A stretch of 64,000 bases of DNA from Kitagawia praeruptora (GCA_037693485.1 CM075346.1:131161001-131225000); one strand, 5' to 3'. Shown: positions 10,662-22,682, counted from the first letter of the stretch. Notes: generated from the sequence alone by a model not told the origin. Numbers and translations: made by a program.

Positions 10662-12440
10662 ATGGATCGGTCAACCGAAGGTGCTGGTCCTTCGGAGGTT
10701 TCGCCCTTCAGTGATGCCAAACTATATCCAGCCGCGAATTTCCGGTCGCAGCTGACCGAAGAAAAAATAGAAGATTTCTATTCCAAATATCTAGTAGAGA
10801 AGAATGTCTGGTACTTCTTCGCACCGAGGAAGAAGGACCGTATCTGGCACAACCCCGAGATTCCACCCATCTGCGGGGGAAGTGTAGCCACCGGCAAATC
10901 CGAAATGGCGTTCAAATGCGGCTTTTAGTTACCGATATTGCTAATTCTGAAGAAATTATTGAAGCAACTGGGGATAGCTGTAGGGAAGTTGGACCCGAAC
11001 AGCTTTTTCCACATCAACGCCTTCCAAGCTCGATGCCTGGCCAAGGAGATGACTTTGAGGATGACCTTGTTCTGGCATCATTATGAGCTTCGAAGGAATA
11101 CAAAGAGCAACGGCTACTATACCATAGCCCATCGAACCGGTAGGGTCGACTGGGCTCAAACAAACTCCAGCAATAAAGGGGCCCATGAAAAGTGGGCTTT
11201 TATCTCGGGGCCGAAGATGGAGAAATATGGCCGATGGCGGGATCTCGACCCGTCCAGGTTGAAATATCCCGAACTCTTGCAAGCGGACACACATGACTAC
11301 CGTCTGCTCTGCGAACTCGAAATGGACAAGGTTCCGCTATCGGAAGGCAGGGATAACAATTGGTTGGTCGCCCTTTGGGGTAGTGGTAACACCTATCTTT
11401 GCCTTGTTCTTGCATTTGAGTATTACATTTTATCTTCTGCTGTACATATTTTAACCTTCTATTATTTTGTGCAGTGTCTTCACTTCAAGAGATTATTGAG
11501 CGCAAACGTAGAAGGCGGCCCAACTTGCTTCAGCTGCTACGGCTGAAGCCGAGGCTGCCGCTCAGCCGGCCGATGGGGATGGGAAGTCGGATCCCGATCG
11601 GAGAGAGACAATTGAAACTCCACCTGTTTCTTCTCCTCCTCAGGATCTGAGGACAAACGATACAAGTCTGGTCGCATCGACCGACTCCCGAAAGAGAGGC
11701 CGATCGGGAGATTCTGGTCTGAAAGTATACTCTCCCCCTTGGGGAGTTATTGAAACCGATCAAATCATTGTCCCTGCTCCGCAATTATCTACCATTGTAG
11801 GTCCCGATCTCTGTCGGGGCCTCATCCTGCCAGTCGATAGGCCGACGTTCGCCAAGGCGAACGACCTTGAGGCTTGTACTGAGATGTTGGCTTTGCTCTC
11901 TATGGTAAGCCTTTTTTCTCTGTGGTATTATCCATTTTATTTGCCTTCAACTTTTAATTCATTTCCCATATTTGTTTCCAGGGTGTCTCCTGGTCAGCTG
12001 TTGTTGCCGAACGGATGGAGGGAATCCAGACCAAGCTGAAGGCGGCCGGCCAACTGGAACGATCTAGAGAGGGTCTCCATAACGCAACCAACGATCTAGA
12101 GAGGGTCACTGGCCAGGCTAGCTCCTTGAAGGCTGAGAATGATGCTCTGAAGGAGAAGCTGGAGGGGATGGATGCTTTGAAGAAGCGGGTTGAGTGGAGA
12201 AACCAACAACTTAAAGCCACTAGGAAGAACGTTCGGAAGATGCAGAAGAAGCTAGATGCTACCGAAGAGCGGTGTTACCAAATGGGGTATGACGCTGCCC
12301 TGGTGAAGGCACACTCTCTCGGTTTCGATCATACTTAGATGATTGATGCCGAGTTGGGTATGACCGATCCAGTTGGTAGAATAACGTCTGATGAGCCTCT
12401 GGTAGTCTCTTCGGGTGAAGATGAGCCTCTCTCCGAATAG
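10662..12440 (+). pseudogene. Antisense intron-containing gene of element 2 (putative gypsy-type transposon protein)
   Basis: Three exons on the strand opposite to gag-pol: 10662 to about 11385, 11475-11904 and 11982-12440. The introns have GT-AG ends; the second (11905-11981) is clear, while the first donor could be at 11380 or 11386. The N-terminal domain resembles the same plant transposon-associated family as the gene at 229-2012, with EEKIEDFYSKYLVE and a W/R-rich middle. The third exon is a strong coiled coil (about 12015-12290) followed by an acidic tail. Damage: in-frame TAG at 10926-10928, a frameshift near 11510, and in-frame TAG at 12336-12338, after which the frame continues to 12440. 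Same exon design as the gene in element 1. The function is unknown. Confidence 0.68.
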
Positions 12441-13313
12441 TTTCTTTGACTTTAATCTTATTTTGATGGCCTTCGGACTTGTAATGTTTAACATTGCCTT
12501 CGGGCTTTTCATTTGCGCCTTTAGCTTGTAATATTTTACTCTGCCTTCGGGCTTAATGTTTTCACCTTCGGGCTCTCTGAATTTTGCCTTAGTATAATTA
12601 TTTTTATTTATGCATCGTTGGCTTCGGCCTTAGCTTAGCCTCCGTTTCTGTTCATGCATCTTCGGCTTAAATTTGCCTTAGCACGATTATTTTTCTTTTT
12701 ATGCATCTTTGGCTTCGTTCTGCCTTAACATAATTACTTTTTATTTTTATGCGTCTTCGGCTTCATTTTTCCTTAGCATAATTACTTATGTTTTTATGCA
12801 TCTTCGGCCTCGGCCTAGCATGTATGTGCATTTTTGGTCGTAACCTAGCTGTCCCCCAGTATTTAAGGGGTTTTGTAATTGATTAAGGTCCCGTTCGGTC
12901 GGTTGAAATTTTTTTCCTCCCTACCTTAATTAATGTCAAAGCAACTTAAATACTAAGACCTTTTTGTAAGGGTCCAAATTTCATTCGGTCGGCCCCAAAT
13001 TTGGATTCGTCAAGTATTTGTAACTTAAATCATAATGTACTTGAACACTAAAAATAAGTTAGAGGGCGCATGTTTTATTCGGTCGGCCCCAAACATGGGT
13101 CCGTTAAGCTTAATATTGTGTACTTAACCTTTTGGCTACAAATGTACTTAGCTTAATAATAGCAGATAAAAGATGGAGCAAAACAATCTTTTCATTAATC
13201 ATGCAACTCTTACATAGATTTGATTACAGATTGATGCTAGCTTAGGGAATTCAGAATAAGCTTGCATAAAACAAAGTACTGAAGTAAAAAGCAATAAAAT
13301 TCGTTCAGTAAGA
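12441..13313. other. Non-coding spacer of element 2 with GCCTTCGGGC-type repeats
   Basis: No coding sequence. From 12470 to 12830 there are about ten degenerate copies of CTTCGGGCTT/CTTCGGCTT spaced by AT-rich bases (atgcatcttcggctt units). From 12890 to 13100 two copies of a CATTCGGTCGGCCCCAAA-like block occur. It probably holds the 3' ends of convergent transcripts. Confidence 0.5.
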
Positions 13314-14460
13314 TTACTGGTAAAAACGGCGAAGGCGAGCGGCATGCCAGGTGTTTTTAATTGGGTTACCGTCCGACTGAGCCAATTTGTAGGTGCCTGG
13401 CCGAACCACTTCAATTACCACATAAGGTCCTTCCCAGTTCGGCATAAGCTTTCCTTGTTTAGTCGGCATAGATGTTGCTAACTCCCGTAGGACCAAATCG
13501 CCTACTTGGAAAGTCCTCTTTTTGACTCCAAAATCATAGTACTGTACCGCTTGGAGCTGGTACCTTAAGTTTCTTTGGTGGGCTACCTCCCTTTCTTCTT
13601 CCAGTAAATCCACGTTCGCCCGGAGTCCGAACTCATTCGTTTCCACATTGAAGACTTGTGTTCGATAAGACTCTAAGCCAACCTCAACAGGCAGAAGGGC
13701 GTCTGTTCCAAAGGCCAGTTTGAAGGGCGTTTCCCCGGTTGAAGATCTTGCGGTGGTTCGGTAGGCCCAAAGGACCCAAGGTAACTCTTCGGCCCAAAGA
13801 CCCTTGGCTTCTCCTAGCCTCTTCTTAATCCCATCGAAGATAGTTTTGTTGGTCACTTCGATCGCCCCGTTTCCTTGGGGATGTCCGACTGAACTGAACT
13901 TCTGTCTGATTCCGAATTGAGCTAGAAACTTTCTGAACTTACTTCCGATGAACTGAGTTCCATTGTCTGATACACATACCATGGGAATGCCAAACCTTAA
14001 GATCACTTGCTCTAACATGAACTTCTTTGTTGCTTCTTCGGTAATGGCTAAAAGTGGTCTGGCTTCTATCCACTTGGTCATATAGTCGATCGCCACAATG
14101 CAATACTTTGCTTGTTTAGTACTGGTAGGTAGGATTCCAACGATGTCAACCGTCCACATAGCAAATAGAATCGGGCTAAGGACTGAAGACATCTCTTCGG
14201 GTGGTTGCTTCAGTATTGTGCTGAATAGCTGGCACTGTCTGCACTTCTTTGCATATTCTGATGTATCTTCCTTCATCTTCGGCCAGAAAAACCCTTGCCT
14301 GAGAATCTTGAAGGCTAAAGATCTTCCTGCCAAATGTTCTCCACAAATTCCATCATGAACCGTCTCGAGGGCTAGCTGCTGTTCATCTTTGTCTAAACAC
14401 CTAAGCAATGGCTGACTTGCCGATCGTCTGAACAAACGGCCCCCGACCAGAGTATAACTC
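13314..14460 (-). pseudogene. Integrase section of element 2 pol
   Basis: Minus-strand integrase with HHCC (HDGICGEH, then CRQC), and a DDE core with VDIVG, VSDNGTQF and a Glu in GNGAIEVTNKT. The C-terminal domain ends near WHAARLRRFYQ. The first core block reads MWTVDIVGILPT, so the catalytic Asp is kept. The upstream RNase H frame runs 40 bases into it in another frame, so a one-base shift lies near 14460. No chromodomain. Confidence 0.85.
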
Positions 14461-15113
14461 CCGACCGATATTTCACCTTCTGTGCTTCCTTTCGGTCAAA
14501 TGGTAGGGTACCCTTCTCCAAGAATGCCCTAATGGGAGTCATCCAATTGACCCCTTGGTGAATTTCCATACACTGCTTCTTATATATCGAAGGCGTCTTT
14601 ACTTCGGTTAGATAGATGGACCCGTTCAGGTTCTGGGTTTCTGCCGAAGCTAGCCTTGAAAGAGCATCTGCCCGACTGTTGTTTTCTCTAGCTACTTGAG
14701 TTAATTCAAAAGATTCAAACATCAAAGATTGCTCGCGTACCTTGAGGGCGTAGGCCTTCGTTCTGGGATCTTTTTGCCCGTACTCCCCTGAGAACTGTTT
14801 TACCACCAACATCGAATCACTAAACGCCCTGAGGTACTTAACTTCCAATTTTTTGCCAAGTCTAATCCTGCCAAAAGTGCTTCATATTCGGCTTCATTGT
14901 TCGTCAATGGGAAAGTGAACCTAATAGCTTGACAGATTTCAAATCCTTCTGGGCTTGTCAGAATTAAACCTGCCCCACATTTTTCCTTGGCGACTGACCC
15001 ATCCACAAACAACTACCATTTTCCTGGCGCCTGAATTAGCTATTCTTCGGGAGCCAAGTCATTCGGCCCCGAGAAAGAGCATTCTACCATGAAATCCGCT
15101 AGTGCTTGGGCTT
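14393..15113 (-). pseudogene. C-terminal RNase H section of element 2 pol (downstream of Copia insertion)
   Basis: This continues the pol frame that stops at 29641 on the other side of the nested Copia; codons on both sides of the GGCTT target site match the RNase H region of element 1. It holds FVDGSVAKEK, NNEAEYEALLAGL and the AFSDSMLVVKQ block. Damage: stops in the short linker near 15032 and 15012, and a one-base shift in an A-run (T-run on the plus strand) near 14855. The last part overlaps integrase in another frame. Confidence 0.8.
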
Positions 15114-16169
15114 TGAAAGGCAGAGTGTATTAACTTGTAACACTATAACTAATGTAACTCAATTAAAAGAAAAGATACTTAACCAGAAGACAATCAAGAA
15201 CAAGAAGTCACAAGAAATCAACACTAAATGAAGACAAGGTAATTGATACAATTGAACATGTTAACTATGATCAAGCCAAGAAGAAATCATTGAGAGAAGT
15301 TCAAGTCAAAGTTGTTCAGGCCTCAGTGATTTGAGAATTCGAGATTCAAGATCATAACTATCAGTATCAACAAGACCAACTGATTTCAAGTGAACAAGAA
15401 GGAAAGCAAATATTGGAAAGTCAAGTTACTAAGTGAATATGGTAATTTATTCAAGAAGCAGAAACACTATCAAGACTAGTCACTTATGAACCAGACCAGT
15501 GCATCAAGTGTCAGGACATTGATAGCAAGTTTATGTCAGTAATAAAGATCCATGTTCAAGAGCTTGCCGAAGAATAAAGAAGACATGAAGATATCACAAG
15601 CTCAAGATGTGCATTGAAGTTTCAAGTTGAAGACCAGAATATTTTCTAAGTACTAAATGTTCTGGATGGCCAAGTAGAATATTTCTAAGTAGAAGTTCGA
15701 CTTAGAAATTTCGAGATGGCTAAGTAGAAATTCTCAAGTAGAAGTTCTACTTAGAGTGCAGCTTCAACATGACACATGGCATCTTCTGATTGGCAGATTT
15801 CCAAGCTTTCAAGATAAGGCAAGATTTATGTGGACATCATTGGGCCACGTACATCTTAGTCTTTGAAGACTACAGGACATAGATTACATGTAGTATAAAT
15901 AGAAGCACTTGTGTAATGTTTTAGTTAGTGAGCAATATTGAGAAAAACACAAGAAAAAGAGAGAGAGTATATTCACAGAGCTTAGAATCATTCACTTCTC
16001 TCTCAACTTCTGTTATACTTTGTAATGAATGTTGTAGCAACCTTTTCAAGTTATATATAAAGAAATATATTCCTTGAATCTGTGTGTTCATTTATTGCAT
16101 CGTATTTATTGCTACTCATAATCGAAAAGTTGTATTCACCCCCCCTCTACAACACATTTGGACCTAACA
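15114..16169 (+). repeat. 5' LTR of SIRE-like element
   Basis: 1056 bp, from TGAAAGG to CCTAACA. It contains TATAAATA at 15894-15901 and, about 200 bases upstream of that, two strong inverted repeats. The first pairs ATTTCTAAGT (15681-15690) with ACTTAGAAAT (15700-15709). The second pairs AAGTAGAA (15736-15743) with TTCTACTT (15745-15752). Confidence 0.94.
15894..15901 (+). promoter_or_regulatory. TATA box in SIRE-like 5' LTR
   Basis: TATAAATA in a TAG-TATAAATAG context. The same box is at 29360-29367 in the 3' LTR. Likely core promoter for genomic RNA. Confidence 0.7.
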
Positions 16170-16887
16170 ATTGGTATCAGAGCGGATGTTTAACATACAA
16201 AACATAGATCCTTGTGTTTGGTAGAAGAATCGTGAGTTTTCATTTTCTAGATCTACTTTTCATTTTTTCGAAAAGTGTGCTTTAATTCGTTTCCAGTGAA
16301 AACTCATCAGGGAAAAATTATTTAAATACTCCAGGTGTGATTATTTGACTTGGGTGTATTTTAATTAATTTTTGTGAATTAATCTGGGTTCATTGATATT
16401 TGGTGTTCTTGAGTGTTCATCATCTGTTCTTATCAAAGAAGATAACCCAACAACTTTTTGATCTCCTTTTTCAAACAAATAAGATAGTCAAAAAGGTGTT
16501 TTTGTACTTTTGATTTGATTATTATTCCTTGACCGAAAGCAAAAGAAAGTGTACTCAGTGCTTAGCAAGTGGGTTAGTCACTTTCGGTGTGTAAAGTAAT
16601 CAAAAGTCAAAAAGGGTGTTAAAGTGATAATATTGTTTATTCAATATTAAAAGTAATCTGCAGAAAATTATTCTAAGGACAAAAAGTTCTACATAGAATT
16701 TCTACTTGAGATTTTCTACATAGAATTTCGATTTGGACAATTTCTACTTGGTGAATTTCGACTTGAACAATTTCTACTTAGAGAAATTTCGACTTGAGCA
16801 AAATTTCTACTTAGAGAAATTTCGACTTGGCAGAAGTTCTACATAGATATTCTACATAGCCTAGTCTTGGGTACTTAGAAATTTTTA
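16170..16887 (+). other. SIRE-like leader with primer binding site and repeats
   Basis: The PBS TGGTATCAGAGC at 16172-16183 is complementary to initiator Met-tRNA and starts two bases after the LTR. The leader is about 700 nt. From 16686 to 16862 it carries about ten degenerate units alternating TTCTACTTAGA/TTCTACATAGA and TTTCGACTTG, the same words seen in the LTR inverted repeats. No upstream coding sequence. Confidence 0.8.
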
Positions 16888-19350
16888 GTGACAAGATTTG
16901 AAATGGCTCCTAAAAATTCTTTCAAGATCCCAATGTTCAACCGAGATCACTATGAAGAATGGGTTTTCAGAATGAGACTCTACTTAGAGACTATTAACCC
17001 TGAGTATCTGGAAGTCCTTGAAAAGGGTAAATTTGTTCCAATGAAAGCTATTCCTGAGCGTACGGAAGGAGAGGAGGTTATACCTGCTCGGTCTGAGCCT
17101 AAAAAGGCAGCGGACTTTACGGATGCTGACAAGGAGCAAATAGCTTATGATACTTCTGTAAGACAAACCTTGATGGAATCTCTCGATCATGAAATGTTCA
17201 ACATAGTCAAAGGTTTGAATACAGCAAAGAAGATTTGGGACAAGATAGAAGTTGTCATGGAAGGATCTGCAGAGGTTAGAAGCAACAAGACACTTATACT
17301 CAAGATGGAGTATGACACCTTTAGAATACGAAAAGGAGAAAGCATAACAGATGTCTATCTTCGATTCAGTCAGTTGGTATTAGATTTGAATCTGAGAGGT
17401 GTTACTCTCCCCATGGTTGAGACCAATACGAGATATCTGAGGAACCAGCCAAAGAGCATTGAACATAGGGTCTACGCAATCAGAGAAACCAGAGATTTGC
17501 ATACAACTTCTCTGGAAGAATATTATGGAATTCTGAAGACCTATGAGCTGGAGACACTTCAAGATCAAGCATGGGACAATGATTCAAAAGGAAAAGAAAC
17601 TGCATCAGGATTAGTTGCTGATGAGGAAGAGTCTAAGAAGGCAATGGTTGCAGCAAAGCCTAAATCATCACTTGCACCACATCAAGTTGATAATGATGAC
17701 GAGTGCGCATCTAACAGTGATGATGACTACTTCACCCAAGAAGAGCTGGACAACATGGACGATAGTGTCGTGGCATACATGGCAAGGAAGTTCAGCAACA
17801 TGAGATTTAGAAAGAGCAACCGACCACAGAGAAATTCTTCATCTTACTATCGGGCTGCTAAGGGTGGTGGTAGTTCATCAGGCTACAAAAGCAAAGGCAA
17901 GAGTACCAGCTACAAATCTCCGTTGGATTTCAAAATGAAGTTCAATTGCTATAATTGTGGTGAACCTGGACATTTTGCCTCGGACTGCAAAAAGCCTAAA
18001 CAGACTTATCCAAAAGAGACATTTGAAGCCCTCAAAAGCAAGTATGAATCGCTGGTGAAAGAAAAACATGGTAAAAGAGCTTTAGTAGTAACAGAAGGAA
18101 GAGCTTGGGATGATTCAGATGAGGAAGATGTTACTCATGTAGCAAACTTTGCGCTCATGGCTGAGACATCAGAGGAACCAGAGGTACCAGTTCTAACCCT
18201 TAAAGTAGAAATGTCTATTGATGATTATAAGGAACAGAACGGCGCTCTTAGCGAAGAGATCTACATGTTGTGCAAAAGCCTAGACACTTCTCAAAAGGAA
18301 CAGAAAATACTTGTCGCCAAAAGCAGAATGCTTGAGGCAAAAGTGGAAGAGTTAGAGGCCGCATGCATTGTAGATACTTCTCTAAGAGATTTTATTAAAT
18401 CTTTGGAACACAAGCTCGTCCTTAAGGAAGAAATAGAATCATGTTTAAGGAACAAACTAGCTGAGTTAGAAACTAAATGTGAAGCTTACAAACTAGCTGC
18501 TAGTAAAGTGTATGTAGATAATGACGTATTTAAGAAGATAACTGGAGTAGGTGTAGGACTTGGTTATTCTGATCTTTCTAAGAAAGAAGGCAAGAGACAT
18601 ATCGATCCTAGCTCCAGTGACCTTAAAAAGGAAACACCTAGTATTCTTAAATCTTCTGTCAAACCCATCTACAAACACCTTGTTCCTAGAATAGAAGAAG
18701 AAGAGACTGAATTGATAGCTAGATATGAGATTGAGATGGAAGATCGTCAGAAAGCACAACCTATAACTCCTATTAAACAAGTTAAAATCAATTTCCCTAG
18801 TGATGAATCTAGACTAGGAATAGGAGCTAAGGCTGTTAAACAACAAGGGAAGAAAGGCATAAAAGAGGTTAAGGCTGAACGAATAAAGAAAGCATGTTAT
18901 CACTGCAAATCTACTGAACATCTTTCTTATGCATGTAAAGCTAACATAAATGTTCCTGCTACACATGCCATGCCTGTCACACATACAATGAATAATCTGC
19001 ATCAGAATCATGCACAGTGTGGTCAACCTAATTGTATGCCATGCACTTTTAACGTCATGCAAACTTTTGTGAATTTAATGAATGCATCTAGCCAGTCGTG
19101 CTCAAATACTGCTGCTAGTTCAAACATCAAGAAAAAGCATGTGAGAGCTAAGACTGTCAGTCCTCCTAAAGTTAGGAGTGACAAACCTTCTCCTAGGACT
19201 GATAAATATGTCAAGTCTGAGAAAGGAAAGGAGGAAGTCGAAAGCTCTTGTAATGTTAAGAAAAGTGCATCTCCTGTTGTTAAATCTGTTGATTATCAAT
19301 CTTATCGAAAAGCCGGGCCCAATCAAAGTTGGGTTCCGAAGAAAGTCTAA
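16888..19350 (+). CDS. Gag protein of SIRE-like Copia element
   Basis: Open frame of 820 residues. The likely true start is the second Met (16903), giving MAPKNSFKIPMF, the typical opening of Copia gags (KIPMF). Residues about 60-230 match the gag-polypeptide (UBN2-type) region. An acidic stretch follows, then a CCHC knuckle CYNCGEPGHFASDC at about 353-366. A coiled-coil stretch (about 440-560) and a second knuckle CYHCKSTEHLSYAC at about 670-683 come next, then a Lys/Ser-rich basic tail. It would bind and package element RNA. The frame ends 22 bases inside the pol frame, so gag and pol are in different frames here. Confidence 0.88.
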   Translation: MTRFEMAPKNSFKIPMFNRDHYEEWVFRMRLYLETINPEYLEVLEKGKFVPMKAIPERTEGEEVIPARSEPKKAADFTDADKEQIAYDTSVRQTLMESLDHEMFNIVKGLNTAKKIWDKIEVVMEGSAEVRSNKTLILKMEYDTFRIRKGESITDVYLRFSQLVLDLNLRGVTLPMVETNTRYLRNQPKSIEHRVYAIRETRDLHTTSLEEYYGILKTYELETLQDQAWDNDSKGKETASGLVADEEESKKAMVAAKPKSSLAPHQVDNDDECASNSDDDYFTQEELDNMDDSVVAYMARKFSNMRFRKSNRPQRNSSSYYRAAKGGGSSSGYKSKGKSTSYKSPLDFKMKFNCYNCGEPGHFASDCKKPKQTYPKETFEALKSKYESLVKEKHGKRALVVTEGRAWDDSDEEDVTHVANFALMAETSEEPEVPVLTLKVEMSIDDYKEQNGALSEEIYMLCKSLDTSQKEQKILVAKSRMLEAKVEELEAACIVDTSLRDFIKSLEHKLVLKEEIESCLRNKLAELETKCEAYKLAASKVYVDNDVFKKITGVGVGLGYSDLSKKEGKRHIDPSSSDLKKETPSILKSSVKPIYKHLVPRIEEEETELIARYEIEMEDRQKAQPITPIKQVKINFPSDESRLGIGAKAVKQQGKKGIKEVKAERIKKACYHCKSTEHLSYACKANINVPATHAMPVTHTMNNLHQNHAQCGQPNCMPCTFNVMQTFVNLMNASSQSCSNTAASSNIKKKHVRAKTVSPPKVRSDKPSPRTDKYVKSEKGKEEVESSCNVKKSASPVVKSVDYQSYRKAGPNQSWVPKKV

Positions 19351-22300
19351 CCAATCTGTCATTGCAGGGCATTAAGCAAAAGAGAAATAAAGTTATATGG
19401 GTGCTAGACAGTGGAGCATCGAGGCATATGACTGGAAACAAGTCCCTGCTTACAGAGTTGGTTATGAAAGCTGGCCCTTATGTTACCTTTAGAGATGACA
19501 GCATAGGTGTGACAAAGGGATATGGCAAACTGAAAACTGGCAATGTCATCATTGAAGATATTTCCTATGTTGAGGGATTAAAGCATAATTTGTTGAGTAT
19601 CAGTCATTTCTGTGACAAAGGTTACGAAATTGTCTTCAACAAGAAAGGTGTATCAATCACTCACATCAAGGAAGGTTCATTGGCTTTGAGAGGAGTTCGA
19701 AAGGCAGATCTTTTTGTTGCAGACATGGATTCAGCAAATCAGAATGAAGTCACCTGTTTCTACAGCAAAGCTTCGGATGATGAAAGCTGGTTATGGCACA
19801 AAAAATTATCTCACTTAAACTTCAAAACGATGAATGCTCTCGCGAGGCGAGAATTGGTGAGAGATCTACCTCAAATGGAGTTCGCTCCGAAAGGACTCTA
19901 TGAAGCCTGTGAAATGGGAAAGTCGAAACGAGCATCGCATAAAAGCAAAGAAATTTCTAGTATCACTGAGCCTCTGCAACTTCTTCATATGGATTTGTTT
20001 GGCCCAGTGAATGTCCTATCTTTGTCTAGGAAAAGATATGCATTGGTAATCGTGGATGACTTCTCCAAGTATACATGGGTATTGTTCGCAATGACGAAAG
20101 ACGAAGTACCTTTCCTAATCATTGATCACATCACTCAAATTGAGAATGTTTCAACACTTACTGTGAAGACGATTAGATCAGACAATGGCACTGAATTTAA
20201 AAACGCAGTGCTAAATGACTTCTGTGTATCTAAGGGAATACGTCGTCAGTACTCAGCCCCGAGAACTCCACAACAAAATGGAGTAGTTGAAAGGAAGAAT
20301 AGAACATTGGTTGAAGCAGCAAGAACTTTGTTGTGTGATTCGAAACTTCCTCTGTATTTCTGGGCAGAAGCAGTGAGTACCGTGTGTTACACTCAAAATC
20401 GATCCTTGATCATAAAAGATAAAGAAAAGACACCATGTGAGCTAATGAACGGAAGAAGACCAACAATCAAATACTTTCATGTCTTCGGAGCAAAATGCTA
20501 TGTACTAATAGATGATGAAAATCTAGGCAAGTTTGCAGCAAAAGCTCGTGAAGGAATCTTTGTTGGTTACTCCACAGATGTGGTAGCAGCTTATAGGGTG
20601 TTCTTAGTAAATGATCGAAAAGTGACTGAAAGCTACAACGTCAGATTCGACGATACCAAACTCTCATCAATTTCAAGAGATTCTAGTGAACCCGAGTCAC
20701 TAAAATTTCAGAATCTGGACTTAGAAGATCTTGAAGATGAACCTGAGTTGGTTGTCCCATTAAATGTTCCAAGTGTACGTGAAGAACCTGAGTCTAGTGA
20801 ACAAGCTAATTCTACAAGATCAGGAGAGACTTCTTCAGTACGAACCGGCAACAACTCAGGGGGAGTAAATAGCAGCTCAAGAACTACTGTTCAAGGCTCG
20901 AGTCGAGTTGACTCTAGTTCTGTAGGAGCTGGTACTAACTCAGGGGGAGTTAGTGAAAGTAATCAAAGTAGTCAGCACCACAACTCAGAAAGTCATGCTG
21001 AATCATCAAGACAATTTCCAAGAGAACGGGTATGGAATAGAGACCATCCGTTTGAATTAATTATTGGTGATCCAGATGCTGGTGTGTCTACTAGAAGAAA
21101 TGCAAGAGCTGACCTGGCTAATATTTGCTTATATTCTGGGTTCTTATCCAAGCTTGAACCTAAAGAAATAGAAGAAGCTCTTGGTGATGCTGATTGGGTG
21201 ATTGCAATGCAAGAGGAACTCAATCAGTTTGAAAGGCAGAAAGTTTGGAAACTGGTACCCCGACCAAAGAACAAATCAGTAATTGGAGCAAGGTGGGTAT
21301 TCAGAAATAAAATGGATGAAAACGGACTTGTAACACGAAACAAGGCTCGTTTGGTTGCAAAAGGTTATTCTCAGCGAGAAGGAATTGATTATGATGAGAC
21401 CTATGCACCAGTTGCAAGACTTGAGGCAGTCAGGATGTTTTTGGCATTTGCAGCACATAAGAACTTCAAGGTTTTCCAGATGGATGTGAAAAGTGCCTTC
21501 CTGAACGGAGAGTTAGAAGAAGAAGTGTATCTGGAACAGCCGCCTGGCTTCATTGATCCAGAACTTGTAGATTTTGTGTATCTTCTCTTCAAATCTGTCT
21601 ATGGCCTCAGGCAATCCCCAAGATGTTGGTATGAAACCCTATCCGTATTCTTAATTGAAAGTGGTTTTACTAGGGGAGTAATTGACAAAACATTGTTCTA
21701 TAAGAATGTGAAGAATGATTTAATACTTGTTCAAGTCTATGTGGACGATATTATCTTCGGGTCATCGAATGAGCGCTTGTGCGAGAAATTTGCTAAGCTA
21801 ATGCAAGACAAATACGAGATGAGCATGATGGGGGAGCTGTCTTTCTTCCTTGGATTACAGATCAGTCAGAGAAAAGATGGTATCTTTATCTGTCAATCCA
21901 AGTACGTCAGAGATTTACTCAAGAAGTATAATCTAGAAGATGCATCAGCAGCTAAGACTCCCATGGCAACAGCCACGAAGCTTGATGAAGACAAATCAGG
22001 TAAATCAGTTGACATCACAAGCTATCGAGGTATGATTGGCTCACTTCTCTATTTAACTGCAAGTAAACCCGATATAATGTTCGCGACTTGTTTATGTGCA
22101 AGATTCCAAGCGGATCCTAGATAATCACATCTCATAGCCGTCAAAAGAATTTTTAGGTATCTCAAGGGCACACCAAATCTAGGAATTTGGTACCCAAGAG
22201 ATACAGGTTTTAATCTAATTGGCTATACGGATTCAGATTATGCAGGTTGCAGGATTGATAGGAAAAGCACATCTGGTGCTTGTCAATTTCTTGGCAGAAG

Positions 22301-22682
22301 ATTGGTGTCCTGGCAAAGTAAAAAGCAACATACAGTATCTACTTCTACTGCTGAAGCTGAGTACATTGCTGCTGGAAGCTGTGTAGCTCAAATACTGTGG
22401 ATGAGGAACCAATTGAAGGATTATGGCATGGAGCACAAGAAAATTCCAATTATGTGTGACAACACAAGTGCCATTGCCATAACCAACAATCCTGTAGATC
22501 ACTCAAGAACCAAGCACATCGACATCAGGTATCACTTCATAAGAGAACATGTCGAGGAGGGGACTGTGGAGCTACATTTTGTGCCCACAATGCAACAAAT
22601 TGCAGATATATTCACCAAACCTCTTGATGAAGTAACATTCAATAGGTTGGTTGGTGAATTGGGAATGCTTAACACAAGTTAG
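19329..22682 (+). pseudogene. Pol polyprotein of SIRE-like Copia element (one nonsense codon)
   Basis: Domains in Copia order: aspartic protease (VLDSGASRHMTG, about residues 25-36), GAG-pre-integrase zinc region (WHKKLSHLN), integrase core (MDLFGP about 218, SDNGTEF about 283, VVERKNRT about 318), RT (ARLVAKGYSQ, MDVKSAFLNGELEEEVY, YVDDIIFGS about 803), RNase H (DSDYAGC, AEAEYIAAG, RTKHIDIRYHF). An in-frame TAA at 22122-22124 cuts RT/connection from RNase H; the same frame resumes and ends at 22680-22682. In the integrase zinc finger the first Cys of the usual CxxC is Tyr (LYEACEMGK), so that finger is probably impaired. Pol is in a different frame from gag, so expression would need a frameshift, or the shift is itself a mutation. 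Confidence 0.9.
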
